Of a stretch of DNA of 64,000 bases, positions 1-11,510 are shown piece by piece. Position 1 is the stretch's first letter, and every line of letters begins with the position of its first letter. This stretch comes from Microcebus murinus (lineage: Eukaryota; Chordata; Mammalia; Primates; Cheirogaleidae). The notes below the pieces were generated by a model. It ran no database searches. It worked only from the letters and a program-made list of their open reading frames with translations, and had not been told where the DNA came from. The DNA is taken from assembly GCF_040939455.1 (NCBI RefSeq), contig NC_134117.1, positions 66,486,501-66,550,500 on the forward strand, read 5' to 3'. Both the position numbers and the translations under genes were made by a program.

Positions 1-930
1 AGTCACAAAAGTGAGCAATAAAGAGCCAATCAACCTAATTAAAATTTTTATAAAAGCAATAAAATATGACATACCTATTAGAATGGCAAAAATCCAAAAC
101 ACTGATAACACCAAAATCTGTGAGGATGTGGAGCAACAGAAACTCTCATGTGCTGCCCATGGGAACACAAAATGGTGTGTCCACTTTAGAGGATATTTTG
201 TCAGTTTCTTAGAAAGCTAAACGTAGGCTTGCCATAGGATTCAGCCATTGCTCTATTAGATCTTCAACAAAATGAGTTGAAAACTCATGTTCACATGAAA
301 GCCAACACACAAAGGTTTATAGCAGCTTCATTCATAATTTCCAAAACTTGGAAGCAACCAAGCTGTCTTTCAATAGTTCAGCAGATAAACCAACTGTGGT
401 ACATACATATAGTGGAATATTATTTAGCAATAAAAATAAATGAGCTATCAAGAAGTGAAAAAAACATTAAGAAACCTTAAGTGCATATTTCTAAGTGAAA
501 AAAGATAGTCTAAAAGTTTGTGTACTATGTGATTCCACCTATGGCATCCTGGAAAAGGGAAAACTATAGTGGCAATAAAAGGATCGGTGGTTGCCGAGGA
601 TGTGGGGTGAGGGGGTGGATATGCAGGTGTTGCACACGGAAGTTTCAGGCAGTGAAATTACTCTTAAGAATATTGTAATGGTGGGTCTATAACATGCATT
701 GTCAAAACCCACCGAACTGTACAAAGAGTTAATTCTGATGTACACTATGGGTTTTAGTTAATAAAAAAGTATCAAGATTGGTCCACCAATTATAACACAC
801 GTAGTACACTAATGCAAAATGTTAATAATGGGGAGAATTTGGGGTTGGGATAGAGGGAGTACATGGGAACTCTGTCCTTTCAGAAAAGATTTTCTATACA
901 CCTAAAACTGCTGTGAAATAGTTTTTTTAA
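1..930 (+). mobile_element. L1M-type LINE, ORF2 end and 3' UTR
   Basis: Decayed L1 in sense orientation. The start resembles the L1 ORF2 C-terminal region (GGATGTGGAGCAACAGAAAC near 125), followed by the 'wire' of old L1 3' ends: gtggaatattatttagcaat near 412 and the AATGGGGAGAATTTGGGG block near 828 before the terminal CCTAAAACTGCTGTGAAA. It is cut by the window start and carries many stops. Subfamily (L1MC to L1ME) is not resolved. Confidence 0.75.
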
Positions 931-931
931 A

Positions 932-1222
932 TGCACGAAAGACTTGAACAAACACTTCACCAAAAATGATACGTGTGACAAATAAGCTTATAAAAAATGT
1001 TCATTGATATTATCCTTTAGGTAAACGTAAAATAAAACAACAAAGAGGTATCAATGCACACCTATAAAAAAATGTTTTAAAAAGAGTATAGGCAATACCA
1101 AATGTTAGCAAGGATGTAAAACAACTGGAAATCTCACACATTGCTGGTGGGAAGGCAAATGTCTGAAACAGACAGTTATGTAGAAAAACACACACACACA
1201 CACACAAAGTATGATTCAACAA
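932..1222 (+). mobile_element. L1M-type LINE fragment, ORF2 C-terminal part
   Basis: A second sense L1 starts right behind the first. GACTTGAACAAACACTTCACC at 943 and the TGCTGGTGGGAAGGCAAATG block near 1142 are the ORF2 C-terminal coding region of ancient L1. A short (CA)n run lies at 1189-1206. The match stops near 1222 and seems to resume near 1486, so the element is interrupted. Confidence 0.65.
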
Positions 1223-1224
1223 CT

Positions 1225-1485
1225 TCGCTTCTATTTTCCTACACCATAGCAGTGTTTCTAAACATGTTATTCATTACCACACCAGTAGCAAATCTTTTCA
1301 AACGTTTTTGTTAATTGTCTTACCATGAAATTTTAGTAATACAGATATACTATTTATCTGTTTATGTATTGTATGCATATCTGTGCTTTATGCAAAAAAG
1401 GAATAGGATATGGTAGGGCCCCCAACATAAACATTTTGCCCCTTGAGGGTGTAATAAGCTTCTCATTAGGAATGTGCATTCTAAG
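1225..1485. other. Unassigned 260-bp stretch interrupting an L1M
   Basis: AT-rich sequence between two collinear parts of an old L1. It does not fit the L1 consensus expected here. No terminal inverted repeat or target duplication was recognised. It could be an old DNA transposon or diverged L1 DNA. Confidence 0.3.
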
Positions 1486-2015
1486 AGAAACAAAAATTTA
1501 TGTTCATACAAAAATCATTTTATGAATATTCATGGCAGCTCCATTCAGAATTGCCAAAAACTTAAAATAATACAAATGTTCTTCAATGGATTAAAAAGAA
1601 ACTACAATACATCTACTTCATGAATAGTAGAATGCTATTTAACAATATAAAGGAGCAAACTATTGATATACTCAATAACCTAGATTAAACTCAAAGGTAT
1701 TATACTGAGTGAACTAAACCAGTCACAAAAGGAAACATGTTGCATGGTTGAATTTCTATGGCATCCCAAAAGGTAAATAAAGTTTGAATGGCAGACAATA
1801 TATCAGCAAGTGCCAGAAATTACTGGTGGAGTTAAGGATGTGTCCACAATGGCACAAGGAAATGTTTGGGGACAAAATTATTCTGTTTCCTTTTTGCATT
1901 GGTGGCTGCAAAAATCTACACATCAAAATATACAATGACAAGGTCATTTTTTCTGTATAGTAACTAAAAACATAAAATTTTAAAATGAACAGGATAACAC
2001 ACAAACAAAACCTGA
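1486..2015 (+). mobile_element. L1M-type LINE, ORF2 end and 3' UTR (continuation)
   Basis: Resumes the L1 of 932-1222. Cues are TTCATGGCAGCTCCATTCAG near 1529, AATGTTCTTCAATGGATTAA near 1575 and the degenerate 3' UTR up to about 2015. Reading frames are broken throughout. Confidence 0.6.
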
Positions 2016-2159
2016 GAGAATACATTGCTAATAGACCTACTCAATAAGAAATATTAATGAAAAGTCTTGAGGCAAAGGGAACATATCATTTGGAAATTTG
2101 GATGTAGAAAAATAAATGAAGATATTGGAAATGGAATAAATAATGATACAATATAATTT

Positions 2160-3020
2160 ATAGTTTTATTTATTTTTAATTGAAGAAGATAATTGATTTT
2201 CTAAGGTAAAAATAGTATCAGTGTATATGTGTTTATAAAATATATAAAAGTAAAATATATGAGAATAATATCACAAAGGATAGTAAAGGAAGTGGGAATA
2301 TACACTTTCTTAGAAGATCCTCACAGTAGATGGGAAGCAGTAATCTGTTATTTGAAGGTAACTCAGATTAATTAAAAATGTACATTATAAACTTTTGGGC
2401 AATGCCTAAAATGTTTTAAATAGTATAAATAATAAGTAAATAGAGAAAATAAAGTTACCAAATAAAGAACAGATGGAATAAATAGAAAACAATCAGTTTA
2501 ATATAATATGTTTAATATCTATAAGAGAGTAGATATTAATCCAATCACGTTTATAATCACACTGTAGATGAATGGTATATATGAATTGTTTTAAAGATTT
2601 AGATTGTCAAATTATGTACAAAGCAAGGCCCAACTATTGATATCCACAAAAAACTGCTTTAAATTACAAAAAAAGGAAGATAGGTAGATCAAAAGTAAAA
2701 GTATTAAAAATATACTATGTAAACACTAACAAAAAGAAAGCTGGAGTCGCTATAGCAATTTCACACAAAGTAGACTTCAAAACAAGGAATATTATCAGGA
2801 ACAAAGATGGACATTAATTAATGATAAAAGACTTCAATTCTCAGAGAAGATATATTAATCCTAAAAGTATATACACCTGAGAGAGGTTCAAACTTAAGCA
2901 AAATTTGGTGGAACTGAAATGAGAGACAAATTTATGATTCAAGTTGGAGGTTTCAATACTCTTCTTCCAATTGATAGTGCAAGAAGGCAGAAAACAGTAT
3001 ATTTCTCAGCAACCTAAGAT
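2160..3020 (+). mobile_element. L1M-type LINE, inter-ORF region and endonuclease start
   Basis: AATTGATTTTCTAAGGTAAA near 2190 belongs to the inter-ORF spacer of old L1. GCAAGGCCCAACTATTGAT near 2623 and AAAGAAAGCTGGAGTCGCTA near 2734 are the start of the ORF2 endonuclease domain. The same region is better preserved at 33.7-34.9 kb, which allowed cross-checking. Coding capacity is lost. Confidence 0.65.
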
Positions 3021-3534
3021 AGAACATAGGCTTTGACTAATGGATCTAACTGTATTATAAAACATAACCTCACTACAGGCTGCTGTGGGAAAGAAAGGAA
3101 CCAGCATAATTATATCTGGCAAATAGTGATTTCAACCAAATTTCATGAGGCTAAAGACAAAAAGAATCATATATAAACACTTTATTTTAATTGACAAATT
3201 GTCTTTCTCACAGGAGTACAGGTTAGCCATTCTGAAATTATGTTACGTATACACTAGGCTTTGGCAAAATAACACATATTTAGACAATAAAAGCCAGGTT
3301 CTCACTTCCATAGAAAGATGTTACAAATAAGCAACAGGGGAAGGAGAGAATGAACCCGTGACGCCGGGTTGAAGTTGACTATGTCAGTATGAACTTACAT
3401 TTTTTAAAGTGAGTATACAGATACATAGATAGAGAAATAAGTGTATATATACACATATATGCATATGCATGTATGTATATATGTGTATATTTACATACAT
3501 GTGTATATTTTGTATGTTTCTGGAGAGAGGTCAC
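3021..3534. other. Unassigned AT-rich stretch with TA/TG-rich run
   Basis: No gene or repeat family recognised. Positions 3442-3520 are an imperfect alternating purine-pyrimidine run (GTGTATATATACACATATAT-like). Short ORFs through it encode Tyr-Ile repeats and are artefacts. Confidence 0.5.
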
Positions 3535-4713
3535 TCTTGATCTCTAAACACCACTCTAGTCTTCTTGGAGAAATGGATGATTCCAGGGACAGGAAGAATA
3601 AAAGATATACCTGGAACATCTTTTGATGCCAGCATAGAAGGAAGTGCTTTAAAAAGCAGAATAATATCAGAGTGTGTGGCATGTCTTCAGGTCACAGGAG
3701 CCAATATGAAAGAGCGCCCAGTGACCAAAGTTGGAATCATTTGAGCAACGAAATAAAAAATGATAGTTTGGGTAATAACCCAAATAATAAAATAAATATC
3801 TAGAAGTCCATACTGTACAAATACTTAACAAATAAATCAATGGAGGAGAAAGGGCAGCTCTTTCTTCCTTACAAAGAATTTCAATTAATACACATACAAG
3901 AATGAAGAAAATGGAAAATCACCACTAGAACACCACAGTAATAAATGTGGCACACAAGATCCAATGATAACTGCTGGATTTAGTGGATGAAATATTTGCA
4001 TACCTTCAAAGTATACGCCCCAATACATTTATCAATTACTGTGGCAGTATTAACATGTGTTCACAATTTCTTTGATAGTTCTCCTTCCAGTAGGTGGAGC
4101 TTCATTCGTTACTTCTTAGGTGTGAGTCAAAGTGAGTCACAGCTAACAGAGTAAGGAAAGGGGAAAATTCTTCTTTACAATAGAGAAAAGTGGCAAACAT
4201 GACCTTAACCAAGCAATTGAGGTTAACGTCACCAGTCACATGGATGCTATGTGACCCAATAGTGGTGTAGTATAAAAGGGCCATCGCCTCTCAGGTATTC
4301 TTCCCCACAATGTATAACGTCAGTCAAATCACAAGAAAATACCAAACATAAATCAGGGAACATTTTACAAAATATCTGATGAGCACATTTCCAAAGTGTC
4401 AAAGTCACCAGGACAAAGAATAACTGAGGCATTATCATAGATTATAGTAAGATACATGACAACTAAATGCAATGCACAAACCTGAAGCAAGAACAAGAAA
4501 AAAATAACATTAGTCAAAAAATTGAGGAAATCTGAATAGTCATAGATTGGCAATTAGTATTTTCCCCCTGTTAATTTCTTAGTTTTAATGATTGTAGCGT
4601 GGTTATGTTGAGATATTAACAATTAGGAGAAGCTAGGTGCAGGGTATGTTGCAAGGATCTTCGCAAGTTTTCTGTAAGTCTGAAATTATTTCAAAATAAA
4701 TTGAAGAAAAAAA
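3535..4713 (+). mobile_element. L1M-type LINE 3' UTR with degenerate A tail
   Basis: About 1.2 kb matches the long 3' UTR of old L1M subfamilies. Cues are AAAGTTGGAATCATTTGAGC near 3728, CATGACAACTAAATGCAATG near 4455 and GGAGAAGCTAGGTGCAGGGT near 4626. The tail at 4702-4713 is A-rich. No open ORF2 remains. Confidence 0.65.
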
Positions 4714-5740
4714 CAATACAGAGTCTAATAATATTCTATCATGGAAATAAATATCCTCTGGGTAAATGGTTTGTTTCATCATCCCATCTTGAATTATCAC
4801 AAACCTTCAGTCAATCCTAGAGGTGTAGATGTCCTAAGAGGGCAAAAATTCTCTCCTCACTATCAGTTCCTCTTCAGTGACAACAAAGTTGAGAGAGAAT
4901 CAATTTGTTATATCTTTTACTTGGCTGGATATAGTTTGGTTCGTGTAAATGTGAATCATAAGTCTCACCAATTTAGAAATAAAAAAGTCAGTCTCACAAT
5001 CATTTGTTACATTTTTCACGTCATTTTGCTGACTGTCTCACAAAACAGAGTAACTTTTTTTCTCCTAAATCTCCTAATAGCCATTCTCTATGTAATCAAT
5101 CACACACATGCGACACATGAAAAACAAGTCTCACTAAAACAATTTTGTTTTATATTACTGCGAAGCACTGTATGATTTATGGTTTAAATAGTGTGTGTGT
5201 GTATATATATTTACATACTGAATTTTATACTTTATTGTCTGTATGCTTTTTGTTTTACTTATGATTTATCCTACAATTAACATTTCCCAATGCATGTAGA
5301 CAAATTACGTGGTCTTTCTGTGACTCATTTTCTGAGTCTGGCAGGATCCCAAACCCCATATATCCATGGTAGTATAAAAGAGCTCTTCCCAAAATCTGTT
5401 GCAAGGAAGATTGTTCTCTTATGAAGGTCTCAGATCAAAGGAACCCATGATCAAATTAATATGAAAAATGTTACATTCTATATTTCTTTCTTGCATATTT
5501 CAAGACACATTAAAGTCTCTTAAAATACCAATAAAAAAGACAATTGTTTAACAAAGACATGCTCAAATTACTTGCTCTTGTAATTCCTATTAATTGTGGA
5601 AGTCATTTTGGAAAACATTATGCTTTAATAAACACAATATATCCTAAATGCCAAACTAGAATGCGACTATTTTAAGCTGACTTATAGCAACGGTGGCCAG
5701 TCCAGGCATGTAGGGAGATTTCTGACCCTGCAGCTGGATA
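4714..5740. other. Unique AT-rich DNA with a 144-codon ORF
   Basis: No recognised repeat. A plus-strand ORF runs from ATG 4741 to the stop ending 5175 (144 aa). It is rich in Ile, Leu, Phe, His and Asn, as expected of AT-rich noncoding DNA. No domain, signal peptide or splice context was recognised. A short GT/TA run lies at 5192-5218. Confidence 0.4.
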
Positions 5741-5747
5741 GACAAAC

Positions 5748-5878
5748 AGATTAGATAGATAGATAAATGATGCTAGAGGAAGGAGGAAGGGAGGAAAGAA
5801 GAAAGGAGGGAAGGAAGGGAGGAAGGGAGGGAGGGAGGAAGGAAGGACGGAGAAAAGAAAGGCAGAAAGAAAGAAAAC
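5748..5878. repeat. GATA run followed by GGAA-rich low complexity
   Basis: A short (GATA)n run at about 5748-5765 precedes an almost pure-purine GGAA/GGGA stretch at 5774-5878. The minus-strand ORF through it (Pro-Ser-Leu-Pro repeats) is an artefact. Confidence 0.85.
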
Positions 5879-6849
5879 AACTAATGTTTGAACATACCCA
5901 CCAGTGTCCTATCACATGGGGAATGAGAGAATAATTGAAAGAAGATACAAGAGAGTAAAGTATTTTGGGTAATGTCTTAAAGATGACAAGGGAAAAAGAA
6001 AAACAAAAGCAATATTTAATATTTACATAAATTACATGGTATTTCTCATATATGCTTCCTTTTCTGTATTTCCATAGGATTCTATGATGATTATTATAAT
6101 GTTTACCACCATTCTTTATGAACATTTATTTACCAATATCTCTTTTGCATTCACATAAGCTCCAAGTAGTAATAACATCATACTCATAATTATATCATGG
6201 ATCAGTAGTAATTATCTAGCATAGAGTTGCCAATCAATAAATAAGGCTTAAATCAATGAAATTTATCAAAGTACCTTACCTAGAGTTAAGTCTTGTAGCA
6301 AATGCGAATAAAGAGGTAGGTTTAGAGACAAATTTTTAATAATAATAATAATAGTATGCACTGGAAATGCTTATAAAAGAAAAAAACCCTGAGATTTTTT
6401 AAAGAAAATGACAATGAAAGTAGTCAAAAATGAATTATAAGTCCACAATATTAATACGTTTTGAAAAAATAAATATCCAGTGAAATAAATCTGAAAAAGA
6501 GGGATTACCTGAAAGTAAAATTAAGACAGAATCAAGGAAATGCAACAGTTATTTCAGAAAAAAATGCTTAATTTATAATGAAATGCAACTGATAGCATAT
6601 ATTGATTAATCTGAACTTTTTATGTAAAATAGTTTTTATAAAATGTTAAAAATCCAAATTACCAAAATTATTAGTAAATTAAGTAGAAAAACTGGTAAGT
6701 AGATAACATGAAAAGTAGCTGATAATTTGTTAAACAATGAACCAAGTGAAGCCTTAGGTCTTGTCATTTTAAAAATGAGTTCTTGCAAACATTCAGCAGC
6801 AGAGCATTTGCATACAAAAGAAAAAAAACTAACACAGATCAAATAAAGT
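5879..6849. other. AT-rich DNA, no recognised feature
   Basis: A short (AAT)n run lies at about 6338-6353. The rest is A-rich and could be heavily decayed LINE sequence, but no block was secure enough to name. Confidence 0.4.
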
Positions 6850-7310
6850 AAACCAATTTAATTTATAAGGAAAATATAACCCTGATATTAAAATATACCA
6901 AGATAATGCAAACAGAAAATTATAGATCAATCAATATAGATTTAAAAACCTTCAATTCTTTTTTCATTTAAGTCAATGGCTCACTACTAATAAAACATTT
7001 TCAATATGACCAAATAAAGTTGGTCATTTAAACACCAAAAATGGTTAAATATTGGGAATTTTCCTGTAACAAAACACCAAATCAATTGGTCAAATTAGAA
7101 AAACAAAGCAAAATAAAACTGATCTAAATAGAAACTAAAAAGCCTTGTTAAATTATAAAACTCTTTCTAACACGTGGTATCTGCTAAGAGCCAATATTCA
7201 AGATGATAGTTAAAAATGAAACAATAAAGTTGTTTTCATAAACATCAGGAATCAAATAAGAATGACTATTATCATTTTTGCTGCCTAATACTCTTAATGG
7301 ATAATCAAGT
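6850..7310 (+). mobile_element. Highly diverged L1/HAL1-like reverse transcriptase region
   Basis: Scattered collinear matches to the L1 ORF2 RT segment: ACAGAAAATTATAGATCAAT near 6911, AACATTTTCAATATGACCAA near 6994 and AATCAATTGGTCAAATTAGA near 7081. Identity looks low, so this is a tentative call. Confidence 0.35.
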
Positions 7311-7559
7311 TACTTACGTAGTAACAACAAAAATGATACTCTCATTTTGAACTATTTCTTGAATATTTACTACTTTCCAATTTTAGTTCTTAACACTATT
7401 ATGTCATTAAAATGTCATGTATTTATGAGATTTATAGATGAAAAAAGAGATGGTGAGATGGCCCCCAAATCTGGCAATCCTGGTTTCAAACACAAGCTTT
7501 GCAGGGAACTAGCTCTATGATTTTGGCAAAGGTAAATGAACAAAATACAGGCAATTCAT

Positions 7560-8125
7560 AAGAGAAATAGTAACTATTAAAAATTATAAGCAAGCAATGA
7601 AAACAAGTTCATCTTTGTCAATAATCAAAGAAATGTACACTAACACAATCAGTATTTGTTTTTCACTTATGAAACTGGAAAAATAGAATAAGATAAATAC
7701 CTGATCCTAGGAAAGATAAGGAAAATGTTTTCTCCTGTGTAATGAATGTGGTGATGAAAATGAGAAGAGAACACTTCAGGGAATGAAAAGAGCAGTATGT
7801 GTTAGAAAGCATAAATAATTTTTTAGTTCTTGACAGGATTAAAGAAAATTGTCCATTATATGGGAAGAAAACTATTCTATTAAATAGGTTCTTTCATATG
7901 TGGTATTCAAATAGTGAGAGATACAAAGCAATCTACTATTTTGGAAATAGTGGGATGGTTGAGTAAGTTACGGTTGATCTACCAAATTGAATTCCATATG
8001 CAACTGTTAAAATTATATTTTCGAAACCATGTAGGAACATTGATATACATTAATTTTAACTGAAAAAACAGGTACAAGAGAAAATGAACACTATGATTAT
8101 AACAAAGATATTTGCACATGAAACC
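7560..8125 (+). mobile_element. HAL1/L1M-like 3' fragment
   Basis: Sense LINE remnant. CAATAATCAAAGAAATGTAC near 7619 and the ATTTTGGAAATAGTGGGATG to AACTGAAAAAACAGGTACAA blocks (near 7938 and 8059) follow the order of the HAL1-type ORF2-like C-terminal region. Boundaries and family are uncertain. Confidence 0.4.
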
Positions 8126-8457
8126 TGCCATTACATTGGGCATAAAACAATTAACCAAAGATGCCCTTGAGCTGTGGCTTCTGGAGGGCTGTGCAACGGT
8201 GGGGTGCAAAAAGCATGAGTGCTCTGCACAGTAGGAATCTGATTTCCATATCAGCATCTGCCCACAAATGTTGTAAATCACTGCTGCCATTGCCAAGGCT
8301 GCAGCAGAATACTGATGATGCCACACACAACTCAGAGATAGGTCTCTCACTTTAAAGTGAAAGAGGCCTGCAGTTTCATCCAGCCATTAACAAGAAGAGC
8401 AGAAAGCCAGCGGGCAAGCTGTAGGGAAGTCAAGCCTTGTGGGCATGGTGTGACAGA
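8126..8457. other. Unassigned stretch, no recognised feature
   Basis: More GC-balanced than its surroundings. It lies between a LINE fragment and a GA-rich tract. ORFs on both strands are short and overlap each other, and no repeat family was recognised. Confidence 0.4.
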
Positions 8458-8586
8458 AAGAAAGAGAGAAAGAAGGAAGGGAGGGAGGGAAGAGGGAAGA
8501 AGGGATGGAAAGAAGGAAAAAAAGGAAGGGAGGAAGGAAGGAAGGGAGGAAGGGAGGAAGGAAAGAAGAGAGGGAGGGGAAAAAAA
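8458..8586. repeat. GGAA/GGGA-rich low complexity
   Basis: Near-pure purine tract built from AAGG, GGGA and AAAG units. It is similar in type to 5774-5878 but not adjacent to it. ORFs in it encode Lys-Arg-Glu-Gly or Ser-Phe-Leu-Pro runs and are not genes. Confidence 0.9.
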
Positions 8587-8639
8587 GAGGCTGAAGTTTG
8601 AGCAAAGATTAAGAACTGAAGGATAAATCCTTGAAGTAA

Positions 8640-8993
8640 ACCTCTTATATTATCCTGGGTGGAGCTATAGCCCATTCTTCGAAGAGAAATATCACAAGAA
8701 TGGAAAAACAAGCAACACATGTACTCGCCATCAAATTGGTACTAACTGATCAACACTAGGCGTTCACGTGGAGGAAGTAACATTCATCAGGTGCCAAGTA
8801 GGTGGGAGGGGTGAAGGGGATGGTTAAACTCACAACTAATGGGTACAGAGGGCACTGTATGGGGGATGGGCATGCTTGTGGCTCTGACTTGGACAATGCA
8901 AAGGCAATACATGTAACCAAAATGTTTGTACCCCCACGATACTCTGAAATTTAAAAAAAGAAAATAAAAAAATTAGAAAAAAAAAAAAGAAGT
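8640..8993 (+). mobile_element. Strepsirrhine-type L1, 5'-truncated 3' end
   Basis: Aligns by eye with the 3' end of the better-preserved copy at 55981-57206. Shared cues are TATTATCCTG..TGGAGCTA at the start, GGTACTAACTGATCAACACT near 8738, GGCATGCTTGTGGCTCTGAC near 8869 and the terminal ATGTTTGTACCCCC before an A-rich tail (8950-8993). About 350 bp remain, all ORF2 end plus 3' UTR. No clear target-site duplication was found. Confidence 0.85.
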
Positions 8994-9497
8994 TCAATTA
9001 AAAGTACAGCACCAATATGGGGCCCAAAATAAGGTCTTCATTACATAGAAGATGAATCCAGATGGAGCAAAATTTTGCATTAGTTTAACTGGTTGAGAGT
9101 TCATAACAGTTCCTTAGTGACAACGAGGCTGGAACCTGAGGCCTGAACCTACAGGTAACATAAGCAGAGACGCATCTCTGCAAACTGAATTTCGGGGAGT
9201 GAAAGAATTCGGCCTCTTTTGGATGGAGGTGATTTGAGTTGTATACATAGGGAAGAGCTGTTGCCTGTGCATACGTGTTTGTGTGCATGTGCACATGTTA
9301 TCTTCTTTTTAAGCAATAGAACACAGAAGACCAAGTGGGGCATTTGATTAAGAATGAATTTGTGCTTGAGCAAGTCAGCGATTAGAGCCACTGTGTTTTG
9401 GCATGAACGTTCATGTGACCCCAGTTTTTAGTCAGGAGTTGGTTAAATGTGAGCATATTAATTTCAAAAGTTAGAATTCCAACATATGAAGTTTTCG
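8994..9497. other. Unique DNA, no recognised feature
   Basis: About 500 bp between the truncated L1 and the MaLR-like element. It contains a short TGTG/CATG-rich run near 9269-9299. No exon, repeat or RNA structure was recognised. Confidence 0.4.
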
Positions 9498-9877
9498 TTC
9501 CAGTTGCCTAGTGCTTCATAATAGATACCCCAACATGTAGTGGCTTAGAGCAATAACATTTATTTGCTTATAGATCTATAATTTGAGCAGGAGTTGAGAA
9601 AGTTTGGCTCCCATAAGCATCACCTGAAGTGGCCCCAAGGCTGAGAACTTGAATATCCAAAAGCCTGTTTATTCATATGCTGGTAATTGGTGAAGTCTAA
9701 GATCTTAATTTTCTCTACACATGGTATCTCCGTGTGGTCTCTTCCCACAGGCTGGTTTGGACTTCCTCTTCACACAACGTCTGACTTTCACTTGACCAGA
9801 GAGCAAGTGTCCCAGAATGGGGGTGGGAGGAAGAGAGAGAGAGCGAGAGCGAGAGCGAGAGAGAGAGCGAGAGCGAG

Positions 9878-9920
<43 letters not shown>

Positions 9921-10130
9921 CAGGTAGAAGTCATATTGCCTTCCCAGAGCTAGCCTGGGAAGTCACACTGGTCCCACAGTTATCATTAATTCTATATTAA
10001 TCCTATTAACTCAGGCAGTTATGAAAGTACACCTGCTTCTTGAAAATGGAACATAAGCTCTTAATGGAGGAATATCAATTTCACACTGTAAGAAAAGTGT
10101 GTTGAATCAGATAAATATCAGTACTTCACT
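9498..10130 (-). mobile_element. MaLR-like LTR (3' LTR of a minus-strand element)
   Basis: Antisense MaLR-type LTR. Cues are TAGTGGCTTAGAGCAATAAC at 9539, with the reversed polyadenylation-signal block TTTATT near 9559, and the AGCTAGCCTGGGAAGTCACA block near 9949. A (GA)n/(GAGC)n tract has expanded inside it. It pairs with the LTR at 11511-12010, which has the same orientation and related sequence. The right boundary is approximate. Confidence 0.6.
9831..9920. repeat. (GA)n with GAGC variants
   Basis: About 90 bp of GAGAGC/GAGAGA units inside the LTR, pure (GA)n in the right half. Confidence 0.95.
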
Positions 10131-11510
10131 GTTAGAAAATGCGATCTGCCACAGTCCATTCTCTGGCAACCATAATCCTACTCTCTCATATCCATAAGAC
10201 ACTCATTTGTCTATCCCAAAACCTCAAGTCTCATCTCCAAAAGGCACTATTTCAGAATCCATGTTCTTAGCATCCAAATCATGTCCAGTTGCCAATGAGA
10301 TTCCCCAAGCGAAATTCCTCAAGGATATCTCTTCAAGTAGAGTCTCCTTAGATCTGAATGAAGACTTGCAAACTAAAAAGACAAGTTATGTGCCCCTCAC
10401 ACACCCAGAATACAACAGCGGAGCAGTCACTGGTTAACTGCTATGGACCTTCCCGTTCAGAGAGGAGCAAACGGGAGTTTTATAGCAGTTACTGCTCCGT
10501 AGCAACTCCAAAATCCAGTTGGACAACAGTGCTGGTTACTGGATTAGAACTGAGTTCTAGTGCCTGGAAATGATTCTCCCTGGTTCTCATGTCCACCCAT
10601 CGACCTCCTCGTTTTGCTTCCTGAGTCATCCATTTTACCCAAAGCAAATGGCTGCAATTTATAGCTGTGCAGTCTTTTTGGACTGTTTTCTAATAGTGGT
10701 GATTTAGAGATCCAAAGGCCTGTTTTCATTTTGTATTGTCTTTATCTTTTCAGTTCAAACTGATAAAATCCTTTTTAAACTTTGTGGATTTTTTATGAAT
10801 TAATGTATAATAAATTTTAATAGAGAAAGAGCCATGTTTATGAATCTATTCAAGAAGAGCTTTTCTCTGCTTTAGACCTTCTATCCATATCAGCTGTGGG
10901 GCATGACCCTTACAAGGCCTTCTATTGAATGGAAAGGATGTGGAAGGCATGCCTTTTATCTGACTAAACGGCTCTCTGAGACACTACCTTAGAGTTTTCT
11001 GAAGTCTTAATAAAGCACCTTATATTCCTACCTGGAATTTATCTTTTCTCTTAAGCCCTTTCTTAATTTGAAATTAGTAAACTGGGAATGAAAAGGTTTT
11101 ATTTTCCAATCCTTTAAGTACTGGCTCTTTTATAATTTAACAATTATTTCTTCAGCTTGTCTCTCTCTTCTTGTATTTTATTATAAGAGGGTACAAGCAG
11201 CCAGCTAACACCTTCAGCATTTGTCCTGGAAATTTCTTTAGACCGTCCAGTTCATTAGGCTCGTATTCTACCTGCCACACTGTGACACTTGACACTGTTG
11301 CTAAACTTCCTGAAACTACTAGAGGACCCCATTTCCCTAAGTTTTCAAAAGCATTTTTTCCATTCTAAGCCCTCACCAATAGCCTCCAAAAGGGCCATGG
11401 GGCTTCCTGTAAGTCCTTCCAACTACTCCCTGTCACTTAGTCTCAAAGCTATTACCACAATTTCAGCTTTTGCTTATGGCTGCAGCCAACACCCTAGTAC
11501 TAATACCTGT
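10131..11510 (-). mobile_element. MaLR-like internal region remnant, antisense
   Basis: Sequence between two same-orientation MaLR-type LTRs. The last 150 bp, read on the minus strand, begin just behind the 5' LTR with a primer-binding-site-like TTGGTACAGGTATTAG (complement of about 11501-11516), as in MaLR elements. No gag or pol frame can be read, and MaLR elements normally lack pol. Unique DNA may be included, and a 79-nt hairpin lies at 10420-10498. Confidence 0.5.
10420..10498. other. Nested inverted repeat (hairpin)
   Basis: Outer arms: GGAGCAGT (10420-10427) plus AACTGCTAT (10436-10444) are exactly complementary to the 17-mer at 10482-10498, leaving one 8-nt bulge on the left arm. Inside the loop, CCCGTT (10452-10457) pairs with AACGGG (10470-10475). 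No known RNA gene is recognised. Confidence 0.75.

Noticed and set aside
1189..1206. (CA)n as an independent feature
   Set aside because: Too short to matter on its own. Noted inside the L1M entry.
4087..4101. CCAGTAGGTGGAGCT, CTCF-like
   Set aside because: 14 of 15 positions fit, but the missing base is the informative C of the GGC core and the site is part of the L1M consensus region.
4270..4280. GTATAAAAGGG, a TATA-box-like site
   Set aside because: Lies in an old L1M 3' UTR with no start site, promoter context or gene downstream.
5751..6125. 124-aa minus-strand ORF with Pro-Ser-Leu runs
   Set aside because: Passes through the GGAA low-complexity tract.
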